From Litoribacillus peritrichatus (GTDB lineage: Bacteria; Pseudomonadota; Gammaproteobacteria; Pseudomonadales; Litoribrevibacteraceae): a stretch of 64,000 nucleotides of DNA. The stretch is from the NCBI RefSeq assembly GCF_039537985.1, contig NZ_BAABBN010000004.1:1302001-1366000 (forward strand), given 5' to 3'. Shown one piece after another: positions 18,634-27,493 of this stretch. The notes below the pieces were generated by a model. That model had not been told where the DNA came from, did no database searches, and was given only the letters and a program-made list of their open reading frames with translations. Each line of letters starts with the position of its first letter. Position 1 is the first letter of the stretch. The position numbers and the translations under genes are program-made.

Positions 18634-19041
18634 ATGCAGCGTTTGAGCATTCTACGTCGAGTTTTCTCATCGTTTATTCTCTTATTATTGTTAACTTCAA
18701 TTTCTGTGGTTGGGCATGCCAGAGAGTGGGCAGGTTTATATCACGGCAAAATTTCCGGTCAGCCGTCTCAGTTGACATTGAACCGGGCCGGTAATGACAT
18801 AATTGGCGTGCTGGATACTGAAGGTTACCGCTATAAGCTTGAAGGTAACATTCAGCAAGGTAAGTTGATTGGTTTTTGTCGGGATATTAAATCAGGTGAA
18901 ACCGGCCAGTTGTCTGCGTCTGTTACCAAAGACGTAATCATCATACGGGTGGTGCTTCCAGGCTATCATCGACCCGCAAGATTGGTTTTTGAGCGTGCAG
19001 ATGACACTTCAAGTATCTTTACTAAAATGGCATCGCTTTAG
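18634..19041 (+). CDS. Small secreted or periplasmic protein of unknown function
   Basis: A 135-residue protein with a clear signal peptide: basic start (MQRLSILRR), hydrophobic core (about residues 10-24) and probable cleavage after GHA near residue 29. The mature part begins REWAGLYHGKI and reads as alternating beta strands (GLYHGK, LTLNRAG, GVLDTEGYRYKLEGNIQQGKLIG), a pattern resembling small beta-barrel or lipocalin-like domains. An AAAAGGAG ribosome site lies seven bases before ATG. No enzyme motif is seen and I do not recognise a named family. It precedes the UvrD-like helicase gene, separated by a terminator-like hairpin. Confidence 0.7.
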   Translation: MQRLSILRRVFSSFILLLLLTSISVVGHAREWAGLYHGKISGQPSQLTLNRAGNDIIGVLDTEGYRYKLEGNIQQGKLIGFCRDIKSGETGQLSASVTKDVIIIRVVLPGYHRPARLVFERADDTSSIFTKMASL

Positions 19042-19103
19042 TAATGGCTTAAAATCTAAGTACAAACAGTTTGTTTAAAGATACATAGGCAGACAAATTG
19101 TTT

Positions 19104-19137
19104 AAAATCGCACTTCAGAGATGGAGTGCGATTTTTT
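19104..19137 (+). terminator. Terminator-like hairpin overlapping the helicase ribosome site
   Basis: AAAATCGCACTTC pairs with GGAGTGCGATTTT around an AGAGAT loop and runs into a T tract that abuts ATG 19138. It resembles an intrinsic terminator for the secreted-protein gene, yet its right arm contains GGAG (19123-19126), the only ribosome-site candidate for the helicase. Confidence 0.8.
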
Positions 19138-21429
19138 ATGTCTTTAACAGCAGAACAAAAAGCAGTAATACATCACCCGGGAGGCCACGCGAAAGTCATG
19201 GCGGTTGCCGGTGCGGGTAAAACCACCACTCTGGTGTATTTTGTTCTGCAGTGTCTCAAAAGAAATCTTCCTGCAAAACGTATCTTGGTTTTGATGTATA
19301 ACAAAGCAGCTCAGGAGGACTTTACGCGTAAGTTGCATAAGTTACATCAAAGTTATTCAAATGACTTTGAAGGAGGTGCACTTCCAGAGGTTCGTACTTT
19401 TCACTCGTTAGGCCTCAGGATTTATAAGCAGCTCATTCAACAAGGTCACTTACCCTCATTTGATTCAAAATTACTTACCGATGGTGAGGTTGAAAGCCAG
19501 GTTTGGCGAATATTACAGCAATGTGCAGATGCTGAAACAGCGAAAGATATATTGGATCAGAAAGGCAAATGGGTGGAGCCTGCCGTTAATTTCATCGACT
19601 TGGTTAAATCTACCTTGAAGCCACCCGAGGTGGTATTTGAGGCCTCAGGTTTGCCAGCTCAATGCCGTTTTTTTGCTGATGTTTTTACGGCGTTTGAACA
19701 GTGGCGTAAAGCTCAAAAACGAATAACTTTCAGCGATATGCTGTACGACCCTTGTTGCGTATTTCACCGGCAGCCTGAAGTAGCGGCTGTTTTCTCCGGG
19801 CATATGATGCAAATCATTGTGGATGAGTATCAGGATATCAATGAAATCCAGCAATTCCTGGTGTCGACGCTTCGGGGAGATCGAGGGGATTTGATGGTGG
19901 TGGGAGATCCGGATCAAACCATTTATGAGTTCAGGGGTTCCAGGCCGGAGTTTATGACAACTGAGTTTGATCAGGCGTTTTCGGGGGTGAGTTTATATAA
20001 CCTATCGAATACCTTTCGATATGGGCATCGTCTTTCGTTGTTATGCAATCATTTGATTTCAAATAACCCTAACCGCGACGGAGTATTGTGTCTTTCACAT
20101 TCGTCCAACCCTAAGACATCTTTAACTCATCGGGTGACGGCTGATTACGCGAAAGAGATTATTTCAGTCATTCGAGAAGAGTCAGAGCGAACCCCGTTAA
20201 AGGATATTGCTGTTTTAAATCGAATTTGGGCCATCAGTGCACCCATTGAACTGGCATTTCTGGAAAATAATATTCCTTATCGGTTGGATCACTCACTCAG
20301 TGTTCTGGATCGATACGAGCTGGCACCATTTGAAAGTTTGTTGTTAATTGCAGCGGGCAGATACGAAACACTGGAGCCGCAGGCGAAAAGTAAGTTGTTG
20401 ATGACTCTGTTGACGAACCCTTATCCAAAGATTCGCCGTACGGTGCTGCAGGACATTGTTCGGGTGGCTGTTCAAATGTCTGATGCGCAACCGGGATTGG
20501 CGATACGGCAAGCGATGCCGGAGACGTTGTCCAATCGACAGGCGGATCAGCTGCTGGTTCGTTCTCGCCTGATGGACGATGCTCAGGCCGGTCGCTTTCG
20601 GGCGGCTAAGCTGCTTTCCAAATACTTTCATGCAACTGACATGGAGGAGGGGATTCGGGAGGGTGCATTTTCTTCTCAGCAAATTGACGACAGGCTTGAA
20701 ACTGTCAGGGCGTTTATTCGCTATTTTCGCGGACTTGATCTGAGCTCAGATACAGGCTGGCAGTACTGGCAGGATTTACGCAGTAAGCGCCAGAGCAAAA
20801 GTAATGATGGGGTGCGTTTAACCTCAATGCACCGATCTAAAGGGCTGGAGTGGTCGTGCGTAATTATTCCGGGCTTAAGTGATCGCTTTATGCCTTATCG
20901 GCCTGATGGTGAGCTTACCGTGCCTGCCTCGGTTGAAAGCGAGCGACGCCTATTGTACGTCGCGATGACGCGAGCCAAAGAGCGCTTGTATCTGTTAACG
21001 CCAGAGGTTAAAAAAACAGCGAAAAAGGGAGAAAAACAAGAATCAAACTCCCCGTTTTTTTATGAACTGCAATATGAGTCTTCGGATCTGATAGGGACGG
21101 CGATTGATAAGTCTCAGCAGCCTGTGTTGAAAATTCCGGCGACAGCTCAAGATATCAGCAAGGAGTACCTGGTTCGTACAGGTCATGAAATAACACTGGA
21201 TGTTTCTGTGGACGAACAACGGTTAAGTGGCGTACCAGATTACTTTTCCAGAAATGCGGGCAAGAGAAAGTCAGGCCAGAAAAGTGAGCAAAGGGTATTT
21301 CATCAGACGTATGGAGAGGGCGTGATTATCAGTGATGAGGCGAGGTATTGGGTGATTCTGTTTGATACCGGTGAGCAAAAGCAATTTGATAAGCGAGTGG
21401 CTGCTCAGTATTTAGATTTTTTGGTCTAG
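19138..21429 (+). CDS. UvrD/Rep-family superfamily-1 DNA helicase
   Basis: The 763 residues carry the full set of SF1A helicase motifs: Walker A AGAGKTTT (about 26-33), motif II IIVDEYQDI near 226, QTIYEFRG near 262, TSMHRSKGLEW near 565 and YVAMTRAKERL near 606. A C-terminal Tudor-like module (YGEGVIISDE...WVILFDTG) resembles the RNA-polymerase-binding or DNA-binding tail of UvrD/PcrA. It likely translocates 3'-5' on DNA in repair, but it is not canonical uvrD or rep and the exact role is open. ATG 19138 gives the family-like start MSLTAEQ. It is monocistronic, closed by a hairpin at 21433. Confidence 0.88.
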   Translation: MSLTAEQKAVIHHPGGHAKVMAVAGAGKTTTLVYFVLQCLKRNLPAKRILVLMYNKAAQEDFTRKLHKLHQSYSNDFEGGALPEVRTFHSLGLRIYKQLIQQGHLPSFDSKLLTDGEVESQVWRILQQCADAETAKDILDQKGKWVEPAVNFIDLVKSTLKPPEVVFEASGLPAQCRFFADVFTAFEQWRKAQKRITFSDMLYDPCCVFHRQPEVAAVFSGHMMQIIVDEYQDINEIQQFLVSTLRGDRGDLMVVGDPDQTIYEFRGSRPEFMTTEFDQAFSGVSLYNLSNTFRYGHRLSLLCNHLISNNPNRDGVLCLSHSSNPKTSLTHRVTADYAKEIISVIREESERTPLKDIAVLNRIWAISAPIELAFLENNIPYRLDHSLSVLDRYELAPFESLLLIAAGRYETLEPQAKSKLLMTLLTNPYPKIRRTVLQDIVRVAVQMSDAQPGLAIRQAMPETLSNRQADQLLVRSRLMDDAQAGRFRAAKLLSKYFHATDMEEGIREGAFSSQQIDDRLETVRAFIRYFRGLDLSSDTGWQYWQDLRSKRQSKSNDGVRLTSMHRSKGLEWSCVIIPGLSDRFMPYRPDGELTVPASVESERRLLYVAMTRAKERLYLLTPEVKKTAKKGEKQESNSPFFYELQYESSDLIGTAIDKSQQPVLKIPATAQDISKEYLVRTGHEITLDVSVDEQRLSGVPDYFSRNAGKRKSGQKSEQRVFHQTYGEGVIISDEARYWVILFDTGEQKQFDKRVAAQYLDFLV

Positions 21430-21432
21430 TGT

Positions 21433-21461
21433 ACGAGTGGAGTTCATCCACTCGTTTCTTT
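21433..21461 (+). terminator. Intrinsic terminator of the helicase gene
   Basis: ACGAGTGGA/TCCACTCGT stem with a GTTCA loop (21433-21455), followed by TTTCTTT. There is no T run on the minus side, so it mainly serves the plus strand. Confidence 0.8.
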
Positions 21462-21470
21462 GGTTGTTAT

Positions 21471-22484
21471 TTAATAAGTAGTCAGTCTCAAATCTGGAAT
21501 CGAGCGACTCTTTAACCAGAAATCGTCGAATAAATTCATTTCTTTAGCAATTTCAGAACGATTGGTGGTTACTGAGCCGTTAATGGTTCGGTCTCGCCCT
21601 CGTATGCTCATCTGGCCGTTATCAGAAATCATGTATTCGCGATAATCTATTTCGTCATCGGCCGGGATAAACTTACGTATTGCAATGGAAGACGGCAGTT
21701 TTTCATAGAGAGACCTTAGCCCGTGTGTCCCGGTTATCAGGCTTTTTTCGCTCATAACCAGCACCTGAATTTCTGTATAGCGGCTTCGTCGGCAGTGGTT
21801 GCTTAGAATCTCAATCAGTTGGTGGTTGCCAAAAAGCTGCGGATGCAAAATGGGCGAATATATTTTTAAAATTCTGCTGGTGCTCGACGCAACGCCCTTG
21901 AGTGCTTCAAGATAAGAACTTAGATCATTAAATGTTTGGCCGTGAAAAGCCTCTGTATTGTTGTCTGCTTCTGTATTTTGTGTGCTTGTAGAAGATTTTT
22001 TTGCAGTAAAGTCCAGATAAACCGTAGATGCCTTTTTGGGTTCTTCCCGGTTGATGTTGTAAACCATTTTTTGAGAGGGCAGGTCTCTCTCAATGATGGG
22101 TTCGCCTTCTTCTTTGAAGCCAAAGTGGACATAAAAAGGGGCGATTCTGATGTCTTCAACGATAGTCAACTTCGTTAGTTTGGTATGCTCTTTAGCGTAT
22201 CTGATGACAGACTCTATGAGTTTATTTTCGATGCTTTTATGCATCCACTCGGCGGTCGTCTGAGGCTTGGAGATGTCTCCGTTTTCTGTAAGGCGGCAAG
22301 TGGCTATGGGGGTTTTATGCTCGTCAAAAGCGATAAAGTGATGGGCGTTATAGTCATGCACATCAAATGCCTGCGAAACAGGAGTATGGCTTTGAAGCGC
22401 CAGTAAGGGTTTCAGATTTCTGAGGATGACTTCTCCTGATTGCCAGGAGACCATATCTACGGTGATGTTTTCTGTTGTTTCCAT
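21471..22484 (-). CDS. GNAT-like acetyltransferase with extra C-terminal domain
   Basis: The 337 residues appear to have two parts. Residues about 25-150 look like a GNAT N-acyltransferase (FDVHDYNAHHFIAFDEHKTPIATCRL..., then IRYAKEHTKLTKLTIVEDIRIAPFYVHFGFKEEG, where the last part is the usual 'FY...GF' motif). After a Thr/Ser/Asn-rich linker (about 160-190), residues 195-335 form a second domain with SPILHPQLFG and SIRGRDRTINGSV segments; this resembles the C-terminal region of pseudomonad proteins loosely annotated as HPA2-related. I use ATG 22484 with TAAAGG upstream rather than the longer start at 22517. It lies next to roxA, as in pseudomonads. The substrate is unknown. Confidence 0.7.
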   Translation of the reverse strand: METTENITVDMVSWQSGEVILRNLKPLLALQSHTPVSQAFDVHDYNAHHFIAFDEHKTPIATCRLTENGDISKPQTTAEWMHKSIENKLIESVIRYAKEHTKLTKLTIVEDIRIAPFYVHFGFKEEGEPIIERDLPSQKMVYNINREEPKKASTVYLDFTAKKSSTSTQNTEADNNTEAFHGQTFNDLSSYLEALKGVASSTSRILKIYSPILHPQLFGNHQLIEILSNHCRRSRYTEIQVLVMSEKSLITGTHGLRSLYEKLPSSIAIRKFIPADDEIDYREYMISDNGQMSIRGRDRTINGSVTTNRSEIAKEMNLFDDFWLKSRSIPDLRLTTY

Positions 22485-22526
22485 GCCTTGTGCCTTTACA
22501 ACTGCGGAGCAAGGCATGAAAGTTGA

Positions 22527-23696
22527 TTACTCAACGTATAGCCAGTCTTGCTCGTATAAGTGCCTTATTATGCTTATGTTTTCGTGCGTTGTAAGAAGAT
22601 TAATATGGTTGTTAATCGGAATGCAACGTTCTTGGCATAAAAGTGCAATTAAGTCTTTATTTTCAATGATGCATTCAATCTTAGACCCGTTTACAAACAA
22701 CTCAAATAGTGACCCGTTTTCTGTATTTGATTCTGTGTAAACAAAGCGGGTTTGTTCACTTCTTCTTAATTCTGTTGATGACTTCAGGATGTCTGTCATT
22801 TCCTGGTTTGTTATTTCGAAGGGGATTTCATCTTTATTTTCTTCATATTTGGGCTCGCTCATGAAGCCGGCAAACCATTCCTTTATAGCTTCTTTATCAT
22901 CCAGTGCTTGTTGAATGACGCTTGAAAGCTGGCTGATGGTTTCTTCTGTGATTAATCCTGGGTTGGTTGACCCGGTTGAGTCTGTGTCTGTAAAGCGAAG
23001 GTCTTGCCCTAGTTTGTCTGCAACAAAGCTTGAAAAGGACTCCAGAATTTCTCCATGGGAAGGCGCACGAAATCCAACTGAATAGGTTTGGCAAGGGGTT
23101 TTGGCAACACCAAGATGAGGAATGCGTGGTGGAATATAAAGGAGGTCTCCCGGCTTTGTCAGCCACTCTTCTGTGGCGTCAAATTCAGTCAGGATGTGTA
23201 AAGGCGTGTCTTTTCTGAATTCCGTAGAGGCATCGCAAGGTGCGCCAATTTGCCAAAGGCGTTCACCTTCGGCCTGAATAAGAAAGACATCGTATTGATC
23301 GTAATGAGGGCCAACACTGCCTTCCGGCGCTGCGAAGCTGATCATGAGGTCATCAAGGCGCCAATTAGGAATGAAATTGAAGTGATCCAAAAGCTGGCTG
23401 GCTTGTGGAATGACTTGGTCTACTGCTTGTACCAACAGTGTCCAGCCTTCCTCAGGAAGGTTTGCAAAGGTTTCATTGTCAAACGGGCCATTTGATAATT
23501 CCCAGGGGTGTGCCTTGCCATTTTCGATAATGATTCGGGATTCAATGTTTTCTTCGCAGGATAAACCGGCAAGCTCATCAGCTGTTATCACGGCTTCAAA
23601 ATCGGTGAAAGCATTGGGAATAAAAAGAGGCTTTTTTTGCCAGTATTCTGCGAGGAATTCTTCTTTGGTGATTCCTGCGTTTTTAAATATGTCCAT
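22527..23696 (-). CDS. roxA: Ribosomal protein L16 arginine hydroxylase (JmjC/cupin)
   Basis: The 389 residues match the YcfD/RoxA family (E. coli 373), 2-oxoglutarate- and Fe(II)-dependent oxygenases that hydroxylate an arginine of ribosomal protein L16. The iron triad is visible: HYD (H131, D133) and H194 in PPRIPHLGV. The N-terminal motif FLAEYWQKKPLFIPNAF and a winged-helix-like C-terminal domain also fit. It is soluble and cytoplasmic. It lies downstream of purB in the same orientation, but a terminator separates them, so it probably has its own promoter. The GNAT-like gene follows at 43 bases. Confidence 0.92.
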   Translation of the reverse strand: MDIFKNAGITKEEFLAEYWQKKPLFIPNAFTDFEAVITADELAGLSCEENIESRIIIENGKAHPWELSNGPFDNETFANLPEEGWTLLVQAVDQVIPQASQLLDHFNFIPNWRLDDLMISFAAPEGSVGPHYDQYDVFLIQAEGERLWQIGAPCDASTEFRKDTPLHILTEFDATEEWLTKPGDLLYIPPRIPHLGVAKTPCQTYSVGFRAPSHGEILESFSSFVADKLGQDLRFTDTDSTGSTNPGLITEETISQLSSVIQQALDDKEAIKEWFAGFMSEPKYEENKDEIPFEITNQEMTDILKSSTELRRSEQTRFVYTESNTENGSLFELFVNGSKIECIIENKDLIALLCQERCIPINNHINLLTTHENISIIRHLYEQDWLYVE

Positions 23697-23744
23697 TATT
23701 GTTCCTCGCGGATGGGTTGTGGCGATTTTGTGTAAGCCTAAAAC

Positions 23745-23773
23745 AAAATAAGGGCCATGCGGCCCTTATTTTT
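23745..23773 (-). terminator. Intrinsic terminator of the purB operon
   Basis: Twelve-base stem AAAATAAGGGCC/GGCCCTTATTTT with an ATGC loop. On the minus strand it is followed by a TTTTGTTTT stretch. It lies 18 bases beyond the purB stop and upstream of roxA. Confidence 0.85.
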
Positions 23774-23790
23774 GTAAAACACTCTAAATG

Positions 23791-25167
23791 TTAGATGTTT
23801 TTTGCTTGCTCGATGGCGTTACCAATGTAAGTTGCAGGTGTCAGATCAATTAACAGCTGTTTTGCTTCGGCCGGTATTTCAAGTGTCTCAACGAACGCTT
23901 GCATGCCTTTTTGATCAATCGTTTTACCACGAGTCAATTCTTTTAGCTTCTCGTATGCACCTTCGATGTTATAGCGGCGCATAACGGTTTGAATTGGCTC
24001 AGCCATAACTTCCCAAGCGTTATCTAAGTCTTCCAGTAGCTTATCTGCATTCAATTCAAGCTTGCTAATGCCTTTTAGCGTTGACTGATAAGCAATTTGA
24101 GAGTAACCAAGACCGACACCCAGGTTGCGAAGAACAGTGGAGTCCGTAAGGTCACGCTGCCAGCGAGAAATTGGTAGCTTAGCTGAAAGGTGCTGCATGA
24201 TTGCGTTGGCAATGCCCAGGTTGCCTTCTGAGTTTTCGAAGTCAATCGGGTTAACCTTGTGCGGCATCGTTGATGAACCCACTTCACCGGCAACAGGGCG
24301 CTGCTTGAAGTAGCCTAGTGAGATGTAAGACCAGATGTCGCGGTCAAAATCGATCAGGATCGTATTGAAACGGGCAATCGCGTCGTATAACTCAGCAATG
24401 TAGTCGTGAGGCTCAATTTGAGTGGTGTATGGGTTCCATGTAAGCCCCAGACCCTCAACAAAACCTTTTGCATGAGCTACCCAGTCAACGTCCGGATAGG
24501 CAGAAAGGTGAGCGTTGTAATTACCAACAGCACCGTTGATTTTGCCCAAAAGTTTCACGTTTTTAATCGCGTTTAGCTGAAGCTCAAGACGGGCAACTAC
24601 GTTTGCCATTTCTTTACCCATGGTGGTCGGCGAAGCCGTTTGACCATGAGTACGAGAAAGCATTGGTTTATCGGCGTAATCATGAGCTAACTTGCGAATG
24701 GCTTCAATGACATTGGTCATTTCAGGAAGAATGGTCTCTTCAAGGCCGCCAGACAACATAAGGGCGTGTGATAAGTTATTGATGTCTTCTGACGTACAGG
24801 CAAAGTGTACAAACTCAAGAACGTTGTTGAGTTCCGCGTTATCTTTAATGCGTTCTTTGATCAGATACTCGACCGCTTTTACATCATGATTGGTGCCGCC
24901 AGGACCTACTTCAATTTCTTTCACTCGATCAGCTTCAGCTTCAGTAAAAGAATCGACCAGAGAGTTCAGAATGGCGTTAGCTTCGTCAGAAAAAACAGGG
25001 ACTTCTGTGATAGCAGGGTTGTTAGCTAGCGCTTGTAACCAGCGAACTTCAACTTTAACTCGATTTCTGATCAAGCCGTACTCACTAAAGTGATTACGAA
25101 GTGCTTTGGTTTTACTGCCGTAACGGCCGTCGACTGGAGAAAGAGCGGTTAACGCATTAAGGTTCAT
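23791..25167 (-). CDS. purB: Adenylosuccinate lyase
   Basis: Acts twice in purine synthesis, splitting fumarate from SAICAR and from adenylosuccinate. The 458 residues compare with 456 in E. coli. Family signatures present are TSEDINNLSHALM, SRTHGQTASPTTMGKE and the fumarase/aspartase signature GSSTMPHKVNPIDFEN, with its flexible-loop catalytic serine. ATG 25167 (MNLNALTALSPVDGRY) is chosen over an ATG four codons upstream by comparison with family starts. It is the last gene of the rluE-nudJ-mnmA-hflD-purB run and is followed by a terminator. Confidence 0.96.
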   Translation of the reverse strand: MNLNALTALSPVDGRYGSKTKALRNHFSEYGLIRNRVKVEVRWLQALANNPAITEVPVFSDEANAILNSLVDSFTEAEADRVKEIEVGPGGTNHDVKAVEYLIKERIKDNAELNNVLEFVHFACTSEDINNLSHALMLSGGLEETILPEMTNVIEAIRKLAHDYADKPMLSRTHGQTASPTTMGKEMANVVARLELQLNAIKNVKLLGKINGAVGNYNAHLSAYPDVDWVAHAKGFVEGLGLTWNPYTTQIEPHDYIAELYDAIARFNTILIDFDRDIWSYISLGYFKQRPVAGEVGSSTMPHKVNPIDFENSEGNLGIANAIMQHLSAKLPISRWQRDLTDSTVLRNLGVGLGYSQIAYQSTLKGISKLELNADKLLEDLDNAWEVMAEPIQTVMRRYNIEGAYEKLKELTRGKTIDQKGMQAFVETLEIPAEAKQLLIDLTPATYIGNAIEQAKNI

Positions 25168-25206
25168 TGTTGTTACCATTTTTTTGGCTAGTGTGTGTTT
25201 TGTTTA

Positions 25207-25836
25207 TTAAGGGTTGGTGTTTAATAAACGCTCAGCCGCTTGTAAATACTGACGGCGAGAGAAGATAAGATGCCAACGTCTGCCACCGACTTGCCGCCAC
25301 AATATTGCTGCGCGAACACCAGCCAATAGAATGGCGCGTATTTTCTCAGCATTGTGGGGTGTTTGAAGGTAGGTCGGGTTACCATTTACCTGAATTCGGA
25401 ATTTTAATGTACTGACTGTGTCTTTGTAGATATCAGCAATGGAGCGAATGACATTTTCATGGGTGATGTCAAAGTGCTCAAGTTGTTTCTCTAGCTGCTC
25501 TAATCGAACAGAGATAACATTCAAAAGTTCGGAGTCACGACGAATCCTTGATTCAATATGAAGCAATGATATTGAATAGCGCAAGGCATTAGGTGTAATG
25601 CCCTGTGACTTTGGCGTCATGAACTCTTTAAGAGACTGAATGCCCTGACGGATATTCATCAGGTTATTACCAAAAACGGCAAGAGTATCATCAGGCGCTG
25701 TGTTCAAAAGAGACTGAAGACTGTTCTCAAGCGTGAATGAATTGCAATTTCCGCTATTGGCAATCTGATCCACCATTTGTGCGGCTTGAAAAACGCCGGC
25801 AAGGGCAATGGCTCTGTCTTCAATTGTATGCTTCAA
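25207..25836 (-). CDS. hflD: High-frequency lysogenization protein HflD
   Basis: HflD (YcfC) is a peripheral inner-membrane protein known in E. coli for binding phage lambda CII; its normal cell role is unclear. The 209 residues match the usual length (about 213), all-helical, starting with the typical RAIALAGVFQAA..V segment and carrying LLALAAI-like R.ILLAGVRAAILWRQVGG.RW.L.FSR near the C-terminus. It sits between mnmA and purB, the standard order in gammaproteobacteria, with gaps of 41 and 39 bases, so is likely co-transcribed with both. Confidence 0.94.
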   Translation of the reverse strand: MKHTIEDRAIALAGVFQAAQMVDQIANSGNCNSFTLENSLQSLLNTAPDDTLAVFGNNLMNIRQGIQSLKEFMTPKSQGITPNALRYSISLLHIESRIRRDSELLNVISVRLEQLEKQLEHFDITHENVIRSIADIYKDTVSTLKFRIQVNGNPTYLQTPHNAEKIRAILLAGVRAAILWRQVGGRRWHLIFSRRQYLQAAERLLNTNP

Positions 25837-25877
25837 GTTAGTTTCTCAATCCAATAAGTGATTAATGAATACTGTAT

Positions 25878-26963
25878 TTACTGATGATTAAATGTCGATT
25901 CGATGACACCGCCACCCAGACATACATCGTCTTGATAGAAAACGACGGATTGACCGGGTGTAACCGCTCTCTGAGGTTCATCAAAGATAACGCGGTAACT
26001 TCCCGTTGCATCTTTGCTTAATGTGCAGTCTTGATCGCTTTGGCGGTACCTGGTTTTAGCTTTAAGCTTGCAAGGCAGTTCATTCGGTTCTCCATTCACC
26101 CAATCCACTTTGCTGGTGTTTAAACCGTCACAGAAGAGTAGGGGGTGTTGAGCGCCCTGTACGACGATCAAAACATTTCTGTCGAGATCTTTTTGTGCTA
26201 CATACCAAGGATCTTCACTGTAGTTGCTCAGGCCGCCAATGCCGAGGCCTTGTCGTTGGCCCAAGGTATGATACATCAGGCCGTCATGGCGACCGATGAC
26301 ATCGCCGGTGTCTGTCTCTATGTTACCTGGTTGTGCTGGAATGTACTGTTGCAGAAAATCTTTAAAACGACGTTCTCCAATAAAGCAGATGCCGGTGCTG
26401 TCTTTTTTATTGTGAGTGATAAGTCCGTGCTCTTCCGCAATGCGTCGGACTTCAGGTTTTTCAAGTTCACCCACAGGGAACAGGGTTTTTAATATTTTGT
26501 CGCCGCCGACAGCGTGCAAAAAGTAACTTTGGTCTTTGTTGGCGTCGTGACCTTTAACCAGTTCAGCCACGCCATCATTCATTTGCTTTTTGCAGTAATG
26601 GCCGGTTGCAATAAAATCTGCACCTAAGTGCATGGCGTAGTCCAGAAAAGCCCGGAACTTCACTTCTTTGTTGCAGAGGATATCCGGGTTTGGCGTTCTG
26701 CCTGCTTTGTACTCTTCAAGGAAGTGTTCGAAAACACGATCCCAGTATTCAGCTGCAAAGTTGGCTTTATGGAGTTTGATGCCGAGTTTATCTGCCACTG
26801 ACTGTGCATCTTTCAGGTCTTCCATGGCAGTACAGTATTCGGTGCCATCATCTTCTTCCCAGTTTTTCATGAACAGGCCTTCAACATCATAGCCTTGTTG
26901 CTGAAGAAGAAGGGCGGCAACTGAAGAGTCTACGCCACCTGACATACCAACGATTACTTTCAT
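25878..26963 (-). CDS. mnmA: tRNA-specific 2-thiouridylase MnmA
   Basis: Thiolates U34 of the tRNAs for Lys, Glu and Gln, using ATP and persulfide sulfur relayed by the Tus system. The 361 residues carry the PP-loop GMSGGVDSS (6-14), the nucleophilic cysteine in NPDILCNKEVKF (C97), and the second catalytic cysteine in DSTGICFIGERRF (C193). The C-terminal beta-barrel domain is present. It is the centre of the conserved minus-strand block and lies 24 bases after nudJ. No abnormality is seen. Confidence 0.97.
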   Translation of the reverse strand: MKVIVGMSGGVDSSVAALLLQQQGYDVEGLFMKNWEEDDGTEYCTAMEDLKDAQSVADKLGIKLHKANFAAEYWDRVFEHFLEEYKAGRTPNPDILCNKEVKFRAFLDYAMHLGADFIATGHYCKKQMNDGVAELVKGHDANKDQSYFLHAVGGDKILKTLFPVGELEKPEVRRIAEEHGLITHNKKDSTGICFIGERRFKDFLQQYIPAQPGNIETDTGDVIGRHDGLMYHTLGQRQGLGIGGLSNYSEDPWYVAQKDLDRNVLIVVQGAQHPLLFCDGLNTSKVDWVNGEPNELPCKLKAKTRYRQSDQDCTLSKDATGSYRVIFDEPQRAVTPGQSVVFYQDDVCLGGGVIESTFNHQ

Positions 26964-26987
26964 GAAATAGTCCGAAAAGAAGTTAAA

Positions 26988-27437
26988 TTAAATGAGTTCG
27001 TAGATCACATCCAAAGGTAGATGGGGGCGATTAAGGTAATCTTCAATGCATTTCAATACCAAAGGGCTTCTCATTTTTTCTGGCTGGGCTTTGATTTCAT
27101 CGAGCGTCATCCAGCAAGCGCCAATAATTCCATTATCCAGCTCAGCGTTAGGGTTATAGCTTTCTTCTGTCGCGGAGAAGCAATAGCGATGATAAATAAC
27201 CCCGTTTGATGGTGCTTTATAGATGTACATGCCGATGAATTTATTAATTGAAACTGTATAGCCGGTTTCTTCGATGGTTTCTCGTATCGCGGCATCTAAA
27301 ACAGGTTCATCGGCTTCGATGTGTCCGGCAGGCTGGTTGTAGACTTCTTTGCCGTTCGAAGAAAGCTCCTTGACCAGCAAAAATTTTCCGTCTTTCTCAA
27401 CGATCGTTGCAACAGTGCCGTGCGGGGTCCAAACCAT
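26988..27437 (-). CDS. nudJ: Nudix phosphatase NudJ
   Basis: A 149-residue Nudix hydrolase (E. coli NudJ 153). The Nudix box occupies residues 38-60, with G38, E44, R52-E53 and E56-E57, fully matching GX5EX7REUXEEXGU. NudJ removes phosphate from HMP-PP (thiamine precursor) and from nucleoside di- and triphosphates. It begins MVWTPHGTVATI, close to family starts. It lies between rluE and mnmA as in E. coli, and is likely part of that transcript. Confidence 0.93.
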   Translation of the reverse strand: MVWTPHGTVATIVEKDGKFLLVKELSSNGKEVYNQPAGHIEADEPVLDAAIRETIEETGYTVSINKFIGMYIYKAPSNGVIYHRYCFSATEESYNPNAELDNGIIGACWMTLDEIKAQPEKMRSPLVLKCIEDYLNRPHLPLDVIYELI

Positions 27438-27493
27438 ATTTCTTAACCAGTAATGAAAAATTGGCGGTATTCTAAGTTAATTTGCCTCCGGTG

